NCBI GenBank assembly: GCA_001414485.1
Contig: LLEY01000269.1
Location: forward strand, 1 to 59,283
Source of the DNA: Calycina herbarum
Lineage: Eukaryota; Ascomycota; Leotiomycetes; Helotiales; Pezizellaceae
DNA length: 59,283 nucleotides
Direction of reading: 5' to 3'
Shown: piece by piece, positions 33,572 through 46,769 of the stretch
Layout of the letters: each line of letters starts with the position of its first letter
Position numbering within the stretch: the stretch's first letter is position 1
Position numbers and translations under genes: made by a program
The notes under the pieces: model-generated
Database searches by the model: none
What the model saw: only the letters and a program-made list of their open reading frames with translations
What the model was told of the DNA's origin: nothing

Positions 33572-36500
33572 CTTTAAGCACCTGCTTAGAAGTTCAGTCG
33601 CTATAGCTCTAGCAACTCCTACTACAGCAGCTAGCTCGAATGCTAGTCGAACTAACGTCGTAGGAACATCTAGAAGTACGACTAGAAGAATACCTACTAG
33701 TATATAGTTAACTAGGAACGACGATAATATTAGTATACTAGACGCCCCCGAGCTCTATAAGGTCGAAGTACTTAAATCTATTAAAGTTAAGATACTAGAT
33801 ACGTATTATAAGAAGCGAAAGGAACTCGACTTATTCCTTCTCTAAATAGACATCTACTTTAACTTTAATTCTAATAAGTTTAAAGGCAATTATAACTTAT
33901 AAACCATCTTTACTATCTCCTACCTTAGAGGATTAGTATTAGAATAAGCATAGCTATACTTAAAGGACTTCTTCGAAAATAAGGATAAAGATAGAAAGAT
34001 AGAATTAACTAAGATTATATTTAAATCTTAGAGAGGATTTAAAGCAACTATTAGAAAAGTCTTTAAAGACTTCGATATAATCTAAATAGCTATATATAAG
34101 CTTTTAGAATTATACTAGACTAGATTAGTAATAGATTATACTAATAAATTTCAACGTTATAGAACGAAGTCGGGATAAGATACGATTACTCTTATAGAAC
34201 TCTTTCGTTGAGGATTAAAGATATATATCTATAAGGAAATAGCTAAGTAGAATATATAATTCTTAACTATTATAGGTATAATCGAGGAAGTCGTCTAATT
34301 AGACAACTATCTATATAAATTCAGAAAGAGCAACCTTAGGTATAGGGAAAAGAGTAAAGGGTTAGGGAAGTGAAAGCACTCTTACGCTAACAAGCATAGT
34401 AAGGAGGCAAACGCTACATAGAAGAAAACCTTTCTAAAGAAAGGAGGACTTTTCTAGGAAGAGCGAAATCGTCGACGCGAGTAGAACTTGTGTTATAATT
34501 ATAACTAACTAGGCTATAGAGTAAATAAGTGTAGTAAGAAGAAAGACTCTAAGAGAAAGAAATAAATTAATGCTACTATTTAATAATAGGTAGCTTTAAC
34601 TAATTATATTAAACTTATAGATAAGGAGCTTAAAGTACGAGGATATAGAACCTAGATTGAAAATAACGAAGGAATTAGTAGTATATAAGATACTAATAAT
34701 AATAGGGATCTACTCTTTAAAGAATATTATGATATATAATTAGTAATAGAACCTAAGTAACCTTTTTAAAAGGAATACGAATTACTACTATTGACTAGTT
34801 CTTTAGAGATATTAGACTTATCTTCTAGTTTAGAAGGAGAGATAAAGAATAAAGACCCTGAAGTTAGAGAAACTTAGGCTTTTCTTAGAACCTTTAAATA
34901 AGGAAATCGATAGATATATATCGATAATTAGAAACTAGATTTCTAAAGTCTTTATATAATATAAGGAGTTAACCTAACTATCTTAATAATATATATAGTT
35001 ATAAGTAATAACTCTGAAACGATAATTCTAGTTAGCTTAATTACTAGACGGAAAACTATTAAAGGGAAGGAACTAGAACGGGAATAATAACTGGTTAAAA
35101 AACCTAGCTACTCTAAAGTAGGGGATGTATAGAAAATATATAATATGTTAGATAAAATTAGTATATAGATATAGCAAGTTCTAATAGGATTTAAGAGACG
35201 AATTAAAACCCCTTTTCTTAGGACACTACCTGAAGATGTTATACTAAAGGAATTTAAGTGATATATTATTATTATGTTAATTAGAAATAATAGGTTAGTA
35301 TTTAGAAAATATAACTTATAACAACTGTTTAGTATACTATTCTAGAAGCGAAGGGAGCTCGATATAACTAGGTAGGCTAAGATAGAACTAGAGGAATTGT
35401 ACTATCTATTAGTAGGAGAACTATAGTTTATAGAAATAGTTTAGGAAATAATAGTATAATAGATACGATATAAACTAAGTCCGACTTTAGATTAGTTATT
35501 ATAGAAACGATTTAAAGGAATATTACTAGGGCCTACTAGAATAGTAGAATATTATTAGATATACGAAGTAGTATTATTAGATAAAGAAGGAGTAGTATTC
35601 TTTCCTTAGTTATAGATTCGAGCTATTAGAGAAAAGAATTTAAGAGACTATATATTTAAAGTTTACTATATAAAACCAGAGATAAGTATGTTAGAGGCTA
35701 CTTTAGATTATTTATATATAGGAGAGCTATAGTCTATAGAAGCTATTATAGAAACTAGTTATAAATAGATCTAATATAATTATAGACAGATACTAAAACG
35801 ATTTATAAGAGGAGTCTCTAAGATAATAGGAATCCTAGAATATAGATTAGTATACGAAGTAGTATATACTAATAAGGAAAGTATAAGATTCTTTCTATAG
35901 TATAAGGACAAGGAAAGACGAAATTTCAATTACAAAAATCGATCTTTTAAAGTCTAATATATTAAAGCGAAGTTAGATATTACTTTAGAAGAAAGATAGT
36001 TAGTAATAACTATAGAAATAGAAGGAAAGAAGTTACGAGTTATAATAGACTCGGGAGTAATAAGTAACTTTATTTCTCTAATAGCTTAAGAGAAGCTAAA
36101 CGTTCTAATTAAAGAGATAAGACTATATCGTCTAAGGGTAGTTAATAGAACAGATGTTATATATTAAAATAGGATTATTAATTAATAAACTATTCTAACG
36201 AAAATCAATATTAAAGGATACTACTTAGATATATAATTTAATATCGTTAAAATAGAAAGTAAGGAAGTAATACTTAGTATACTATAGATTTAGGAACATA
36301 ATCTAGAAATCGACTAGAAAGCTAGGAAAATAACTTTTAGTTAATATAAATGTGAGAGTTTATGTTTATAACTATAAGGCTAGAACGAGGTTAGCGCCAC
36401 CTCTTCTAAAGCGCTAGAACACCTTACCTAGGGTCCTCTACAGGTTAGTAAGAAAGCTGATAACAAAATACCTATGTAGTATAGAGAATTTAAAGCTTTG

Positions 36501-39329
36501 TTTAAAAACCTGGAAGACTTACGAGCCTTACTAGAACATTGCTTATAGGATTATAAGATTAAATTAAAAGAGGGTTATTACCTCTCGAAGCAGAAGCTTC
36601 GGTTATATAACTAGAAAAGCCTATAGAGAATAGAAAGTTATATAAAGAAAGGTATTAAGAAGAGATATATTAGAAGATCTAAGTCGCTAATTACTTTAAA
36701 TATACTTATTATTAAGAAGAAAGATAACCTAGATAGAAGAGTATATATTAATTATTAAGAAGTAAATCACGCTATAGTTAAGAACGCTTATCTACTACCA
36801 CCTAGCTAATACTTATAAGACAAGTTAAGTAAAGTAGTATGATTTACGAAATTAGATTAATAAAACGTCTATAGACTTATATAAATAAAAGTTAGAGACG
36901 AATAGAAGATAGCATTTGCCTTACTATTAGGCCTCTACGAATATATAGTTATACTATTTAGACTCTATAACGTACTAGCTATATGTTAGAGATAAAATAA
37001 TAACATTTTAGGAGATCTTCTAAGAGTAATAGTAATTTATTACCTAGATAATATTCTAATCTTCTTAGAAAAAGAAGAAGAATATAAGAGATATATTAGA
37101 GAAGTTTTATAACGACTTATAAAAGTAAACTCTCGGTTGAAACTCTTGAAATACGAGTTTAGAGTAACTCGGATACTTTTCCTAGGATAGGTATTTAGCC
37201 TAGAGAAAATAGAAATAGATCTAGTAAAGATCTAAGATATCTTAAACTAGAAATCACTAGAGAATGTAAAAGATGTATAGTCCTTCCTTAGATTCGTAAA
37301 CTTTTACTATCTATTTATATAAGACTATATAAAGATTACTAAACCAATGTTGGTACTAGTTAAGAAAGCTATTAAGTTTATATAGAACGAATAAGTAGAG
37401 AATGTTTTTTAGAAAATTAAAGTAAGGTTTATAGAAAAACCTATTCTATATGATTTTAATATAGACAAACCTAGTATAATTGAAACAGACGCCTTAGATA
37501 TAGTAGTAGATACGATTTACCTATAACTAAATAATAAGAGAAAACTTATACCTATTATATATTATTTAAAAACATTTAACCTAGTATAATAAAACTATAG
37601 TATATTTAATAAGGAATTGCTTACTATAGTATTAGCTTTAGAATACTAGAGAATTTATTTATAGTTAGTAAAACACCTAGTTACAGTTTTATTTAACTAT
37701 AAGAATCTTAGGATATTTATAATAACTAAGGAACTTACAACTAGACGATTAGCTAGATAGTTAGAAATATTAGAAGGATTTAATATTATTATTTAATATA
37801 TAAAGAGAACGTTAAATGCTTAAGCTAATACTCTTAGCTAAAAACCTAGGTACGAGGGAAATAAAGAATATAAGAAGATTATAATCTTAAAAACTCTTAA
37901 GAACGGAGACTTAGTACCTACTATATACGAAATTATAGTAATAAACGACATCTAGATAGATAAGATCTAGAATATATATAAAGGATATAACTAGTATATA
38001 AAAGGGAAATTATAGGTCCCTAGCTTATATATAAAAGAATTTATATAAGAATACTATACTACACCTGCTTACAGCTACTAAGGAATTCGTAGAACCTTTT
38101 AGAGGATAAGATAATACTACTATATTAATCGATTATCTACGATAGTTAAGGAAGTGATAGTAGAATATAATACCTATACTAGGAATAAGGCTTTCTGCTA
38201 TGCTCCTTATAGATAGATAAACACTACTCTAATACTATAGATACCTTAGAAATTAATATCTATAGATTTTATTATTAAATTACTAAAATCTAAAGATCTA
38301 ATAATAGGAGTTAAATATAATATAATCCTAGTTATTATAGAACGACTTACGAAGTATATAATTCTTATAGTATATATAGAGTTAAGTATAGCTAAGGAAC
38401 TGGCATTTATATTCCTTAGAGAAGTAGTCTTAAGATATAGACTACTAGAGGAGATACTCTTAGATAGAGATAAGCTCTTTACCTTAAAATTTTAGATCGC
38501 TCTTATAGAACGATTAAGTATAAAAAGAAAGCTCTCTATAGCTTTCTACTCTTAAATAAATAGAGGAAACGAAAGGATAAATCAAGTAGTTAAAACATAC
38601 CTTTGTTATTATATAAACTACTAGTAAGATAACTAGGTAGAGCTGCTGCTTTTAGTATAGTTTACCTATAATAGTTTAGTAACGGAAATAATACTTATTA
38701 TACTATTCTACGCTAACTTTAGGTATAAATTGTCGGTATATCGAGAACTACTGTCTACGACTATTAATAACTAACTTACTTATGTTTATATCTCGAAAAT
38801 TAAGAGTCTATATAAGGAACTTATAGAAGACCTGTAATTTGTAGTAGAAAGAAACGCGTACTACTATAATAAACGACGTAGTTAGGAGCTAATGCTAAAA
38901 GAGGGGGATAAAGTCTACTTAGTACGAAAAAACATCGACATAAAAAGACTAAGTAATAAACTAGATTATAAAAAACTTAGACTATTTAAAATCAAACGTA
39001 TCAAAGGACCTTTAAATTATAAATTAGTATTACTAAGAATAATAAACATTTATCTAGTATTCTATATATCTCTACTCGAACCAGTACTACTAGGAGCACT
39101 ACTAGCTCTAATTATAGAAATTCAACTAGTTAATCTAAATACTAAATATAAAGTTAAAAGGATTCTTAACTATAAGATTATTAGAGGCAAGATTAAGTAT
39201 TTAATTAAATAGTTAGATTACCTATACTTAGAAAACACTTAAGAACCTAGAAAGAACATCAACTAGTACTTAGAGGAACTTTAAGACTTCTACTATCGAA
39301 ACCCAGGGTTGCCTATATCAGGTAATTAA
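33572..39329 (+). pseudogene. Gypsy A gag-pol polyprotein (chromovirus), RIP-degraded
   Basis: Order of domains: gag from about 33600, zinc knuckle NLCYNYN..GYRVNKCSKKK near 34485-34550; retropepsin IIDSGVISNFIS near 36047 (catalytic DSG intact); reverse transcriptase about 36600-37300 with IYYLDNILIF near 37040 (YLDD to YLDN); RNase H IETDALDIVVDTI near 37480 and KELLTIVLALEY near 37615; integrase about 37900-38900; then LKEGDKVYLVRKN near 38892 and HxSLLEP-type YISLLEPVLLGA near 39065; C-terminal chromodomain about 39140-39310 ending NPGLPISGN and TAA at 39329. The last 320 bases of integrase are open without stops. Tens of TAG/TAA codons elsewhere make it inactive. Confidence 0.85.
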
Positions 39330-39813
39330 TAGAAAAGACCTCGAGGAAACTAGGATCAAGACCTAGGTTAAAAGCAGGGTCGGAGGCGGTAGAGGTAGGG
39401 TAGGCGGCTAGCCTAGCGACCTCCTCTCTCCTTTTCTTCTCTTCTTTTTCCTTTTCCTCCTTCTTCTTAGCTTTATCTAGCTTCTAAAGAGTACTAAGTC
39501 CTCGACGAAGTATTTATTATTCTCGCTTATTAAGAAGACGTTACTATACTTAAAGACGGAGAACTTTTAACATTACTTCTTACTAGGCCTGAAAGGCCTT
39601 TTCTTAGGCCTAATAGGCCGTCTCCTCCTCGACCCGTAGATAGCGTTTCTACGCGTTAAGAGATTCCTATTTAAAAGTTGAGAGTATTCGATTTTACTTC
39701 TTAATATTATAAGTTTTACCCTTCCTAGTATACTTAGAACATTTCTTACCCCCGGTAATAGATATATAGCGACGACTGGACGTAGAAGTAAGACAGCGAG
39801 TGTAAGACGACAT
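39313..39813 (-). pseudogene. Antisense Cys-rich/coiled-coil ORF of gypsy A (copy 1)
   Basis: 167 codons on the strand opposite pol, from ATG at 39813 (MSSYTRCLTSTSSRRYISIT) to TAG at 39315-39313, overlapping the end of pol tail-to-tail by 17 nt. The N-terminus holds GGKKCSKYTRKGKTYNIKK, in which the Tyr residues are likely former Cys (C-x2-C-x6-C). After that comes a coiled-coil-like stretch rich in E, K, R and stops (ESLNA*KRYLRVEEET, EVMLKVLRL, KKKEEKEKEEKKRREEVARL), ending SDPAFNL. About 13 internal stops occur, all TAA or TAG and none TGA, with no frameshift; this fits Gln codons turned to stops by CpA-to-TpA. A second copy lies at 11960-11502. The frame is also open upstream to an ATG at 39900, but the other copy supports the 39813 start. 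Function unknown. Confidence 0.65.
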
Positions 39814-39987
39814 TTCGGATCCTACTCGATCGATATAGAGGGCGTTATTAATACGATTTTGTTTTAGTTTGTCTTTTATAGATAGTGTTATTAAAAACAT
39901 TATAGTAAGAGAAGGCTAATAGCCTTCTAACGGTATTTCTTAGGTCGTACTTAAGTGTAGGGGCACGCTAGGCTAAGAAGGGGATAG

Positions 39988-40427
39988 TATTATAAATCAC
40001 GTATAAACATGTAATAAGTAAAGACTAGGCAGCGCTCTAACAGGTTAAGCACTATCGGAAACTCTTATAAGCAAAAAGAGGGATCCTTAGACTAGCTAAA
40101 GCAATCCATAGACTTCCTTTAGTAAGAAGTATTACGTAACCTAGTCGCCTAAGTCGCCTAAGTTACCTGTCGACTAAAGCGATTAGGGCGAGCGACTAGA
40201 GCGACTAGAACGGGAGACTACAGTTCTATATAAGACTGGCACGTCTACTATTAGATAGGAGCTTCGTACTCAACTTTAGTTATTAATCTTATCATCTTAT
40301 TTAACATCTTTGATATAAGTAACGAGTTTACTTCTAAGTGAACAACCCGGCGCATCTGTACTTCTTACCTATATACCAACCTTCGAGACTTAGTCATCTT
40401 TGTTTAGTTCGTTTAAGTTTCGTTACA
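39988..40427 (+). mobile_element. Gypsy A 3' LTR (complete nested copy)
   Basis: 440 bp, the same length as the 5' LTR. Ends GTTTCGTTACA with the terminal CA preserved. Followed by the target duplication CCTTC. The 5' part (39988-40010) is RIP-mutated while the 3' part is less so. Confidence 0.9.
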
Positions 40428-43400
40428 CCTTCCTAATCACTAATATTAGCAGATATAATATTATTATCGGCTGTTAATAGCTTATAGACGTAAACGTAAA
40501 GTTAGTAGTCCGTAGCTATAAGATTAAGTAGCTAGAATCCCTCTCCCTAGTTCGTCGATTTAATTACTTAGTACCTATTACTAGGGAATCGATAACTATC
40601 TCCCTACTAGACCTCTAAGCTTAGAAGGATATAGAGAACCGCGACCTCTACTAGAATACTACGGAGGAATCTATATTAATCTATTTAATACTACCTCGAA
40701 GCTAGCACCAAACCCCGCTACTAGTCACTCTCGAGGAAATTCTAGACAAAAGCTTTTAGCAAGACCTTATCTCTACCTAGAATAGAATATAGGTCCTTAT
40801 TCCTAACCGTTAACAACGTCGTCGATCCTCCTTAGGAAAACGTTTAGTTATAGACTATAAAGCGGCTATAAGCTCGCTTATAGACATCTATAAACCTATA
40901 GAAGACTTCGCTATTAATATCTATTATATTAGAGCTACTACTTTTAAACTTAACCTTTAAAAGCACGATAACGAAGTCTTCTCTACCAGCTTATAAGAGA
41001 TCGACTATGCTCTTATAGACAGGTTACGTATAGAGCTCTCTTTAGTAGATTACGCTTTAGACGAATAACTAGTAGAATAGCACGTTTGCTAGGAATATAT
41101 AGACTTTAAGAATATCTTTTTAAAGAGAGCTTTAGACGAGCTTCCTCTACTATAAAACCAAGTTAACTACTAGATCGAACTTACAGGTCCGAATACTCTA
41201 TCGTATAGCCTATTATATAGGATAACGACTAAGGAACTTCTAGCTATAAAGCAGTATATTCTCGATAACCTTAATAAAGGGTTTATTATTCCTAGCTACG
41301 CCTCTTTCGCCTCTCTAGTACTATTTGTAAAGAAGCCTAACAGAAGCTTATAGCTCTATATTAACTACTAGAAACTTAACAACCTTACTTATAAGGACTA
41401 GCACTCTCTTCTACTAATTAACAAAACTCTTATACGAATCACTAGTACTAAAATCCTTACAAAGCTCGACATTTGTTAAGATTTCAACCGTATACGTATA
41501 GAACTAGAGTCGGAAGAACTTATAACCTTTTAGACCTGTTATAGTACGTTTAAATATAAGGTGTTGCCTTTTAGCTTAACCAACGGCCCTACTACGTACT
41601 AGAGGTATATAAATAGCGTCCTTATAGAATATCTCGATAACTTTTATATAGCTTACTTTAATAACATTCTTATATACTCTAATAATAAGCTCGAACACGT
41701 TAAGCACGTCTATAAGGTCTTAGAACAGCTCTATAAAGCTAGACTATAAGTAGATATTAAGAAGACAGAGTTCTACGTTACTTATATAAAGTACCTTAGT
41801 TTTATTATCTCTATAGACGGAATCGAAGTCGATCTAGAGAAGATCTTAGTAATTATTTCCTAGAAATATCCTAGTACTATTAAGGTATCTAGTTCTTCCT
41901 AGGTTTTTATAACTTCTACCGACGTTTTATTTAAGATTATAGATAGATTACTCGTCTACTAAACTATCTTATAAGTAAGGAAGTGCTGTTTAAGTTCGAC
42001 TTAGAATATAAGAAGACTTTTAATATATTAAAAGAAGCCTTAGTTACCGCCTCTCTCTTATACCACTTTACAGCCGATTTAGAGACTATAGTTAAGACTA
42101 ACGCTTCTAATAGAGTAGTTATAGCTATAATATTACAACGTATATCCGAAACCGAACCGTAGAGACCTATAAGCTACTTCTCGAAGACGATAAACCCTGC
42201 TAAGCTAAACTATCAAATCTATAATAAGAAGATATTAGCTATTATATACTCTTTTAGACAATAGCGAGCAGATCTTACTTAGACTAGCTCCTGGATTAAG
42301 GTCTTCACCGATTATAAGGCTTTAGAGTACTTTATAACCTCTAAAATCTTAAACCAGTAGTAAGCGAGATAGGCAGAGTTTCTATTAGAGTTCTATTTTA
42401 TAATTACGTTTCGATCTAGTAAGTAGAACGAGAAAACAGACACGTTAATACGCTAAGACTAAGACGTTAACCTATAGAACGACCTAAAAGCGTCTATAAG
42501 ATAATAAACCTTACTTACGTCTAATTAGTTAGATCTACGTATTACTACTCGATTAGAACCTTCTATAACGTTAGCCTCAGTTACCTTAGAACCCTCGCTT
42601 AACCTTGTCGACCAGTTACTTACTACTAACTGTAACTCTTTAGACTTAGAAGACAACCGAACGAAAGCTACTCGCGGGTACTAAAACTAGATAATAGAGA
42701 ACGGCTTACTTCTTTAGTAAAAGAGACTCGTAGTTCCTAATTAAAGCATCTTATAAACGGACCTAATCTATAAGGCTTATATATAAGTATCTACAGCTCA
42801 CCCTAGACAGACAAAGACAGTAGCTATTCTTACCTATAGATACTAGTAGAAAGGTTTACAGACGTCTGTAGAAACCTATATTAGTAACTACGGAGACTGT
42901 CGACGTGCTACAGTTCCTCGCAACTGTAAACCTAGGTTTTTATACCTGTTACCAGTTCTAGAATGTCTCTAGCAGTATATTACTATAGACTATAAGTCTT
43001 TCCCTACTAATAAACAAGGTTACGATACCTTATAGGTAGTTATAAATCGTCTAACTAAGTAATCGGTCTCGATCCCCTATCTAAAGACAGTTATAGCCTG
43101 AGATATAGCTCGAATATATATTACGTAGATCTATTAAACCTACGGCTATTTATAAAGTATTATTTTAGACTATAGACTATAGTTTATTTCTTCTTTCTAG
43201 TCTAAATTCTATAGAATCCTTAGTATAAAGCTTAGGCTATCTACTGCTTTCTACCTATAAACTAACAGATAAACCGAAATCATAAACTAATAGATTAATC
43301 AACGCCTATAGTCTTTTATTAGTTACTATCAGGACAACTAGAGCGAACTTGTCCCTATTCTAGACTACGCTTAGCTTACGCTTCTATATAAGAGTCTAGG

Positions 43401-44175
43401 TAGGCTCTCGTCTTTTAAAGTAATTAACAGATACATAGCTACTACGTCCTTCGATTAGAACTGTCTAGATAAATCCGTAACAGTCTACGAATAGCTTAAC
43501 CGGACCGATATAGAGGCACTTATACAGAGAATATACGACACTTAGACCGTGGCAAAGGAATTAGTTAGTAAAGTATAAGACCGCTATATAAGGTCCGCGA
43601 ACCGGATTCGAAGAGTAGTAGACTTTAACGTAGACGACTTTGTTTATCTATCGACTTATAATTAGAAGACAGACTAGCTAAGCTATAAGCTAGATAGACA
43701 AAACGAGGGTCTGTTCCGGATTATAGCCCGCGAAGGACACTCTTTCCGGCTCGAACTGCTAGACCACTTCCGTATATACCCTGTATTCTACCCGTCACTG
43801 CTCTGTAAGGCTACTATAGATCCGTTACCTAGACAGGTAAACAAACCACCCCCGCTAATACAGGTTATAGATTAGGAAGAGTAGGAAGTAGAAGAAGTCT
43901 TAGCTATAAAGGCAGTTCGTAGAAAGCTCTAATATAGGGTTTAATAGTTAGGCTATAACCCTAATCTATAGTAGTATCTAGCCTCGAATTTTAAGTATTA
44001 TCTATATAAATTATACGATTTTCACCTCGCTAATCTAGCCCGCGCTGGTCTACTAAGGGCTTTATAAAGCTGGATACGAGCGTGGGAAAACGGAATAGAC
44101 GATTATAATCATCTAACAGACGATTTAGTTGTAATACAAAGCTTATAGACAAGCTTTTTCTAAAAGAGGGGGTAA
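40428..44175 (+). pseudogene. Gypsy B pol (protease end to chromodomain)
   Basis: Continues the gypsy B frame across the nested element. Reverse transcriptase about 41200-41950 with IAYFNNILIYSNNKLEH near 41655 (both catalytic Asp now Asn) and the LSFIISIDGIEVDLEK block near 41810; RNase H about 42080-42480 with TNASNRVVIAI and NYQIYNKKILAII; integrase about 42760-43500 with TAHPRQTKTVAIL and IDYKSFPTNKQGYDTL; chromodomain about 43880-44120 (EVEEVLAIKAVRRKL, then LASNFKYYLYKLYDFHLANL). A purine tract AAAAGAGGGGG precedes the 3' LTR. Inactive through many stops. Confidence 0.85.
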
Positions 44176-44407
44176 TGTTACAGCGCTGGTCTATAACACG
44201 TGATTCTCGGTCCTACACGTGACCGTCAGAGCCGTAACACTTAGACGGATTTATGACGAGATTAAAGGCTCTTTATAGTTAGTAGGAATACCTCTTTTTC
44301 GTAGAGTATATATTCCGTATTCCCTCGTTCTTAGAACTGTAGCTTTAAATTCTCGAATATATATATATATACTCTTATACCTTTGCCTTCAGATATAGAT
44401 CGTGATA
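44176..44407 (+). mobile_element. Gypsy B 3' LTR
   Basis: 232 bp, TGTTACAGCGCTGG to GATCGTGATA. The right target duplication TTAAA (44408-44412) is identical to that at 31145-31149, so gypsy B spans 31150-44407 including the nested gypsy A. Confidence 0.9.
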
Positions 44408-44412
44408 TTAAA

Positions 44413-44686
44413 AGCCTAGATTTATTTACCTCTTAAGTAATACTTAACCTCTTTGATACTTAATCCTTTAATACTTAGCCCTTCGCGCTATACGTAGGGT
44501 ATTCGCCTTCTTAGATACCCTGGCCGTAGTAAGTTTCGTAAGAAGCTAGATTTTTGTTTAATAGAGTAGAGAATATATTAGCGGAATAATACGCAACTCT
44601 AATAATTTTATTAATGTTTTTTAAGATATATAGACAAAATCGTTATTACGTAGAAAGAGAGATGTCGATTAAGATAGAAGCCTAAC
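44413..44686. other. Unassigned sequence right of gypsy B
   Basis: RIP-like, A/T-rich. It should be the continuation of the sequence left of 31145. No coding motif recognised. Confidence 0.5.
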
Positions 44687-45121
44687 TATAAAATAGTTAC
44701 GTAAGAGGGATAAAAGATAGAAGACGAGGATATATATTATATATATATAAGTATATATATATATCCTAGGGCCTAGTTATATAGACATATATATAAAGGA
44801 TTCCGAATGCGGATATATTACGTAATACCCGGATACAGATGTTCAGATGCGGAAAGGATACCGGATACGGAAGTAGTCTTAGAACAAAGAAGTTTTTTAG
44901 AACGAAGAAGAATAAAGAGAATAATATCTGAAAACAACGTGTTAATCTAGAGCGTTCTAGACGTGTTAGAAATCAGTAGCTGCTTAGTTATCCTAACTAG
45001 GCTTAACTTTTTAGGTCTATATATACTCGAGCACGTGACTCTAAGTATACCAGATACTAAGATAAAATTATATCTAATATTATTTTTACTTAATCTCTTA
45101 TATCTATACTTTTATTCTATA
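44687..45121 (-). mobile_element. Solo LTR2 with target duplication CTAAC
   Basis: 435 bp, TATAAAATAGTTACG to TTTTATTCTATA, flanked by exact CTAAC (44682-44686 and 45122-45126). It shares the framework of LTR1 (TTACGTAAGAGGG start, CCTAGGGCCTAGTTATATAGACATATATATA, AAGGATTCCGAATGCGGA, GCTTAACTTTTTAGGTCTATATATACTCGAGCACG). It lacks the 46-bp array, having a degenerate GGATAC/CGGAT-rich segment instead. Confidence 0.85.
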
Positions 45122-45126
45122 CTAAC

Positions 45127-45340
45127 TCTTAGCGGAGTTGCGAAGAGTTTAAATAAGTTTAGCTAATTATCTTTTATAGATTTTAATAAATATTAATTAG
45201 CTAGATAGGTGATTTAAAGATCGGATTTCCCGGGAGGTCTTTACTTTCTTCGCTTTCTTATCTTCGACTGTAATTAATCGCCTTTAGTATATCGAACGAT
45301 ATACAGCTATAATATACCTACTCTACTTTCTTTCTAATAA
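45127..45340. other. Spacer between two LTR2 copies
   Basis: About 210 bp, mostly A/T-rich with one less mutated patch (GATCGGATTTCCCGGGAGG near 45217). No gene or motif recognised. Confidence 0.4.
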
Positions 45341-45345
45341 GTAAT

Positions 45346-45810
45346 TATAGAATAAAAGTATAGATATAAGAGATTAAGTTAAAATAATATCAGATATAAT
45401 TCTATCTTAGTATCTAGTATACTTAGAGTCACGTGCTCGAGTATATATAGACTTAAAAGTTAAGCTTAGTTAGGATAACTAAGCAGCTACTGATTTCTAA
45501 CACGTCTAGAACGTACTAAGAGCAACGCGTTGTTTTCAGATATTATTCTCTTTATTCTTCTTCGTTCTAAAAAACTTCTTTGTTCTAAGACTACTTCCGT
45601 ATCCGGTATCCTTTCCGTATCTAGACATCTATATCCGGATATCACGTAATATATTCGTATTCGGAATCCTTTATACATATGTCTATATAACTAGGCTCTA
45701 ATATAGACATATATAGACATATACACAGACATATATATATATATACATATATATATAATATATATCCTTGTCTTCTATCTTTTGTCCCTCTTACGTAACT
45801 ATTTTTTATA
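45346..45810 (+). mobile_element. Solo LTR2 with target duplication GTAAT
   Basis: 465 bp, TATAGAATAAAAGTATAG to ATTTTTTATA, with exact GTAAT at 45341-45345 and 45811-45815. Opposite orientation to the copy at 44687, so the pair is two independent insertions, not one element. Confidence 0.85.
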
Positions 45811-45815
45811 GTAAT

Positions 45816-46760
45816 ATATTTTATACTTACTTTAACAAATACCGAGTTAGTATTTAATTACTATAATAGTATATAATTAGATTATCTACGAGGAGAGAAG
45901 AGTTATCTAAGTAGAAGGCTTATTTAACTAAATCTAATAGTACGAATTCTAATTTCAGAAATAATAACCGAGCTTATTTACTTAAACTTAAAAATCTTTA
46001 TATAAGGTCTCTCTTTATACTAGACGTGTACGCTCTCTCGTAGCTCCTAGAACGCTTTTAATCGTTCGTTCTTAGTAGGCCTAGGCTTTATAGAGAACCT
46101 ACTCTTAAACGTACGAATAGAATCACTACTACTAATAACGTTTACTAAGGGTTCCTAGGTATTCTCGTTTTTACTATATCCTCGCTAATAAATAAGATAC
46201 TCGAACTTTCTATCCTTTCTCTAGAAGTCTACTATCTTCTCTATAATATAAAGAGCTTAGCTATTATTACTAATAGCTACTAGTAGCGGTAAGAGGTTAC
46301 GTTGTTCTAGTAAGAGAGTACTAGCGGAAGAGCGTAGTAAGTTAGTATAAAAAACCAGGTAGATAAAGTATAGTTTATATAATAGTTCTAGTTTATAGAA
46401 ATAGAAGTTAATAACTTAGAGTATTTAAAAGAGGCTAATATACTTAGTATTAAACTTAGGTATAAGTTATATAGACTTAATATTCTTTATACTTAGTATT
46501 ACTAAGTCTCTAATTTAGTAAGCTAGCGTAGGTAACTAGTTAGTATTTGCCGATTCTGCTATACTTTCTCTTATAGTAAGTAAATTAGTTTATAAGAGCT
46601 TTATAAGAGCGTTCTAGGAGGTAAGTATAAGTAGACGTAGTAGTCTAAAACTTATATAAGAGTAGTAGTTGTTAATAGGTCAAAGTTCAAGAGTAGATCA
46701 CGTAATAGATATAATAATAATTAATTAACTTAAGAAAAGAAAGACTAAACTACGGAGATA
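45816..46760 (-). pseudogene. Chromodomain-containing gypsy remnant (fourth lineage)
   Basis: The minus strand near 46250-46130 reads IEKIVDF*RKDRKFEYLIY, then RGYSKNENT*EPLVNVIS, with stops where Trp is usual. This is a chromodomain of the type found at the end of fungal gypsy integrases. The following block (46110-46000) includes RFSIKPRPTKNERLKAF. Nothing else in 46260-46760 is clear. Distinct in sequence from the gypsy A and B chromodomains. Confidence 0.5.
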
Positions 46761-46769
46761 TCTACTCTA

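Noticed and set aside
39694..39900. Start of the antisense ORF at the upstream ATG (39900)
   Set aside because: The other copy aligns from MSSYTRC-equivalent (ATA in place of ATG at 11960), which favours the start at 39813.
44687..45810. The LTR2 pair as the two ends of one short element
   Set aside because: The copies are in opposite orientation and each has its own target duplication (CTAAC and GTAAT), so they are independent insertions.
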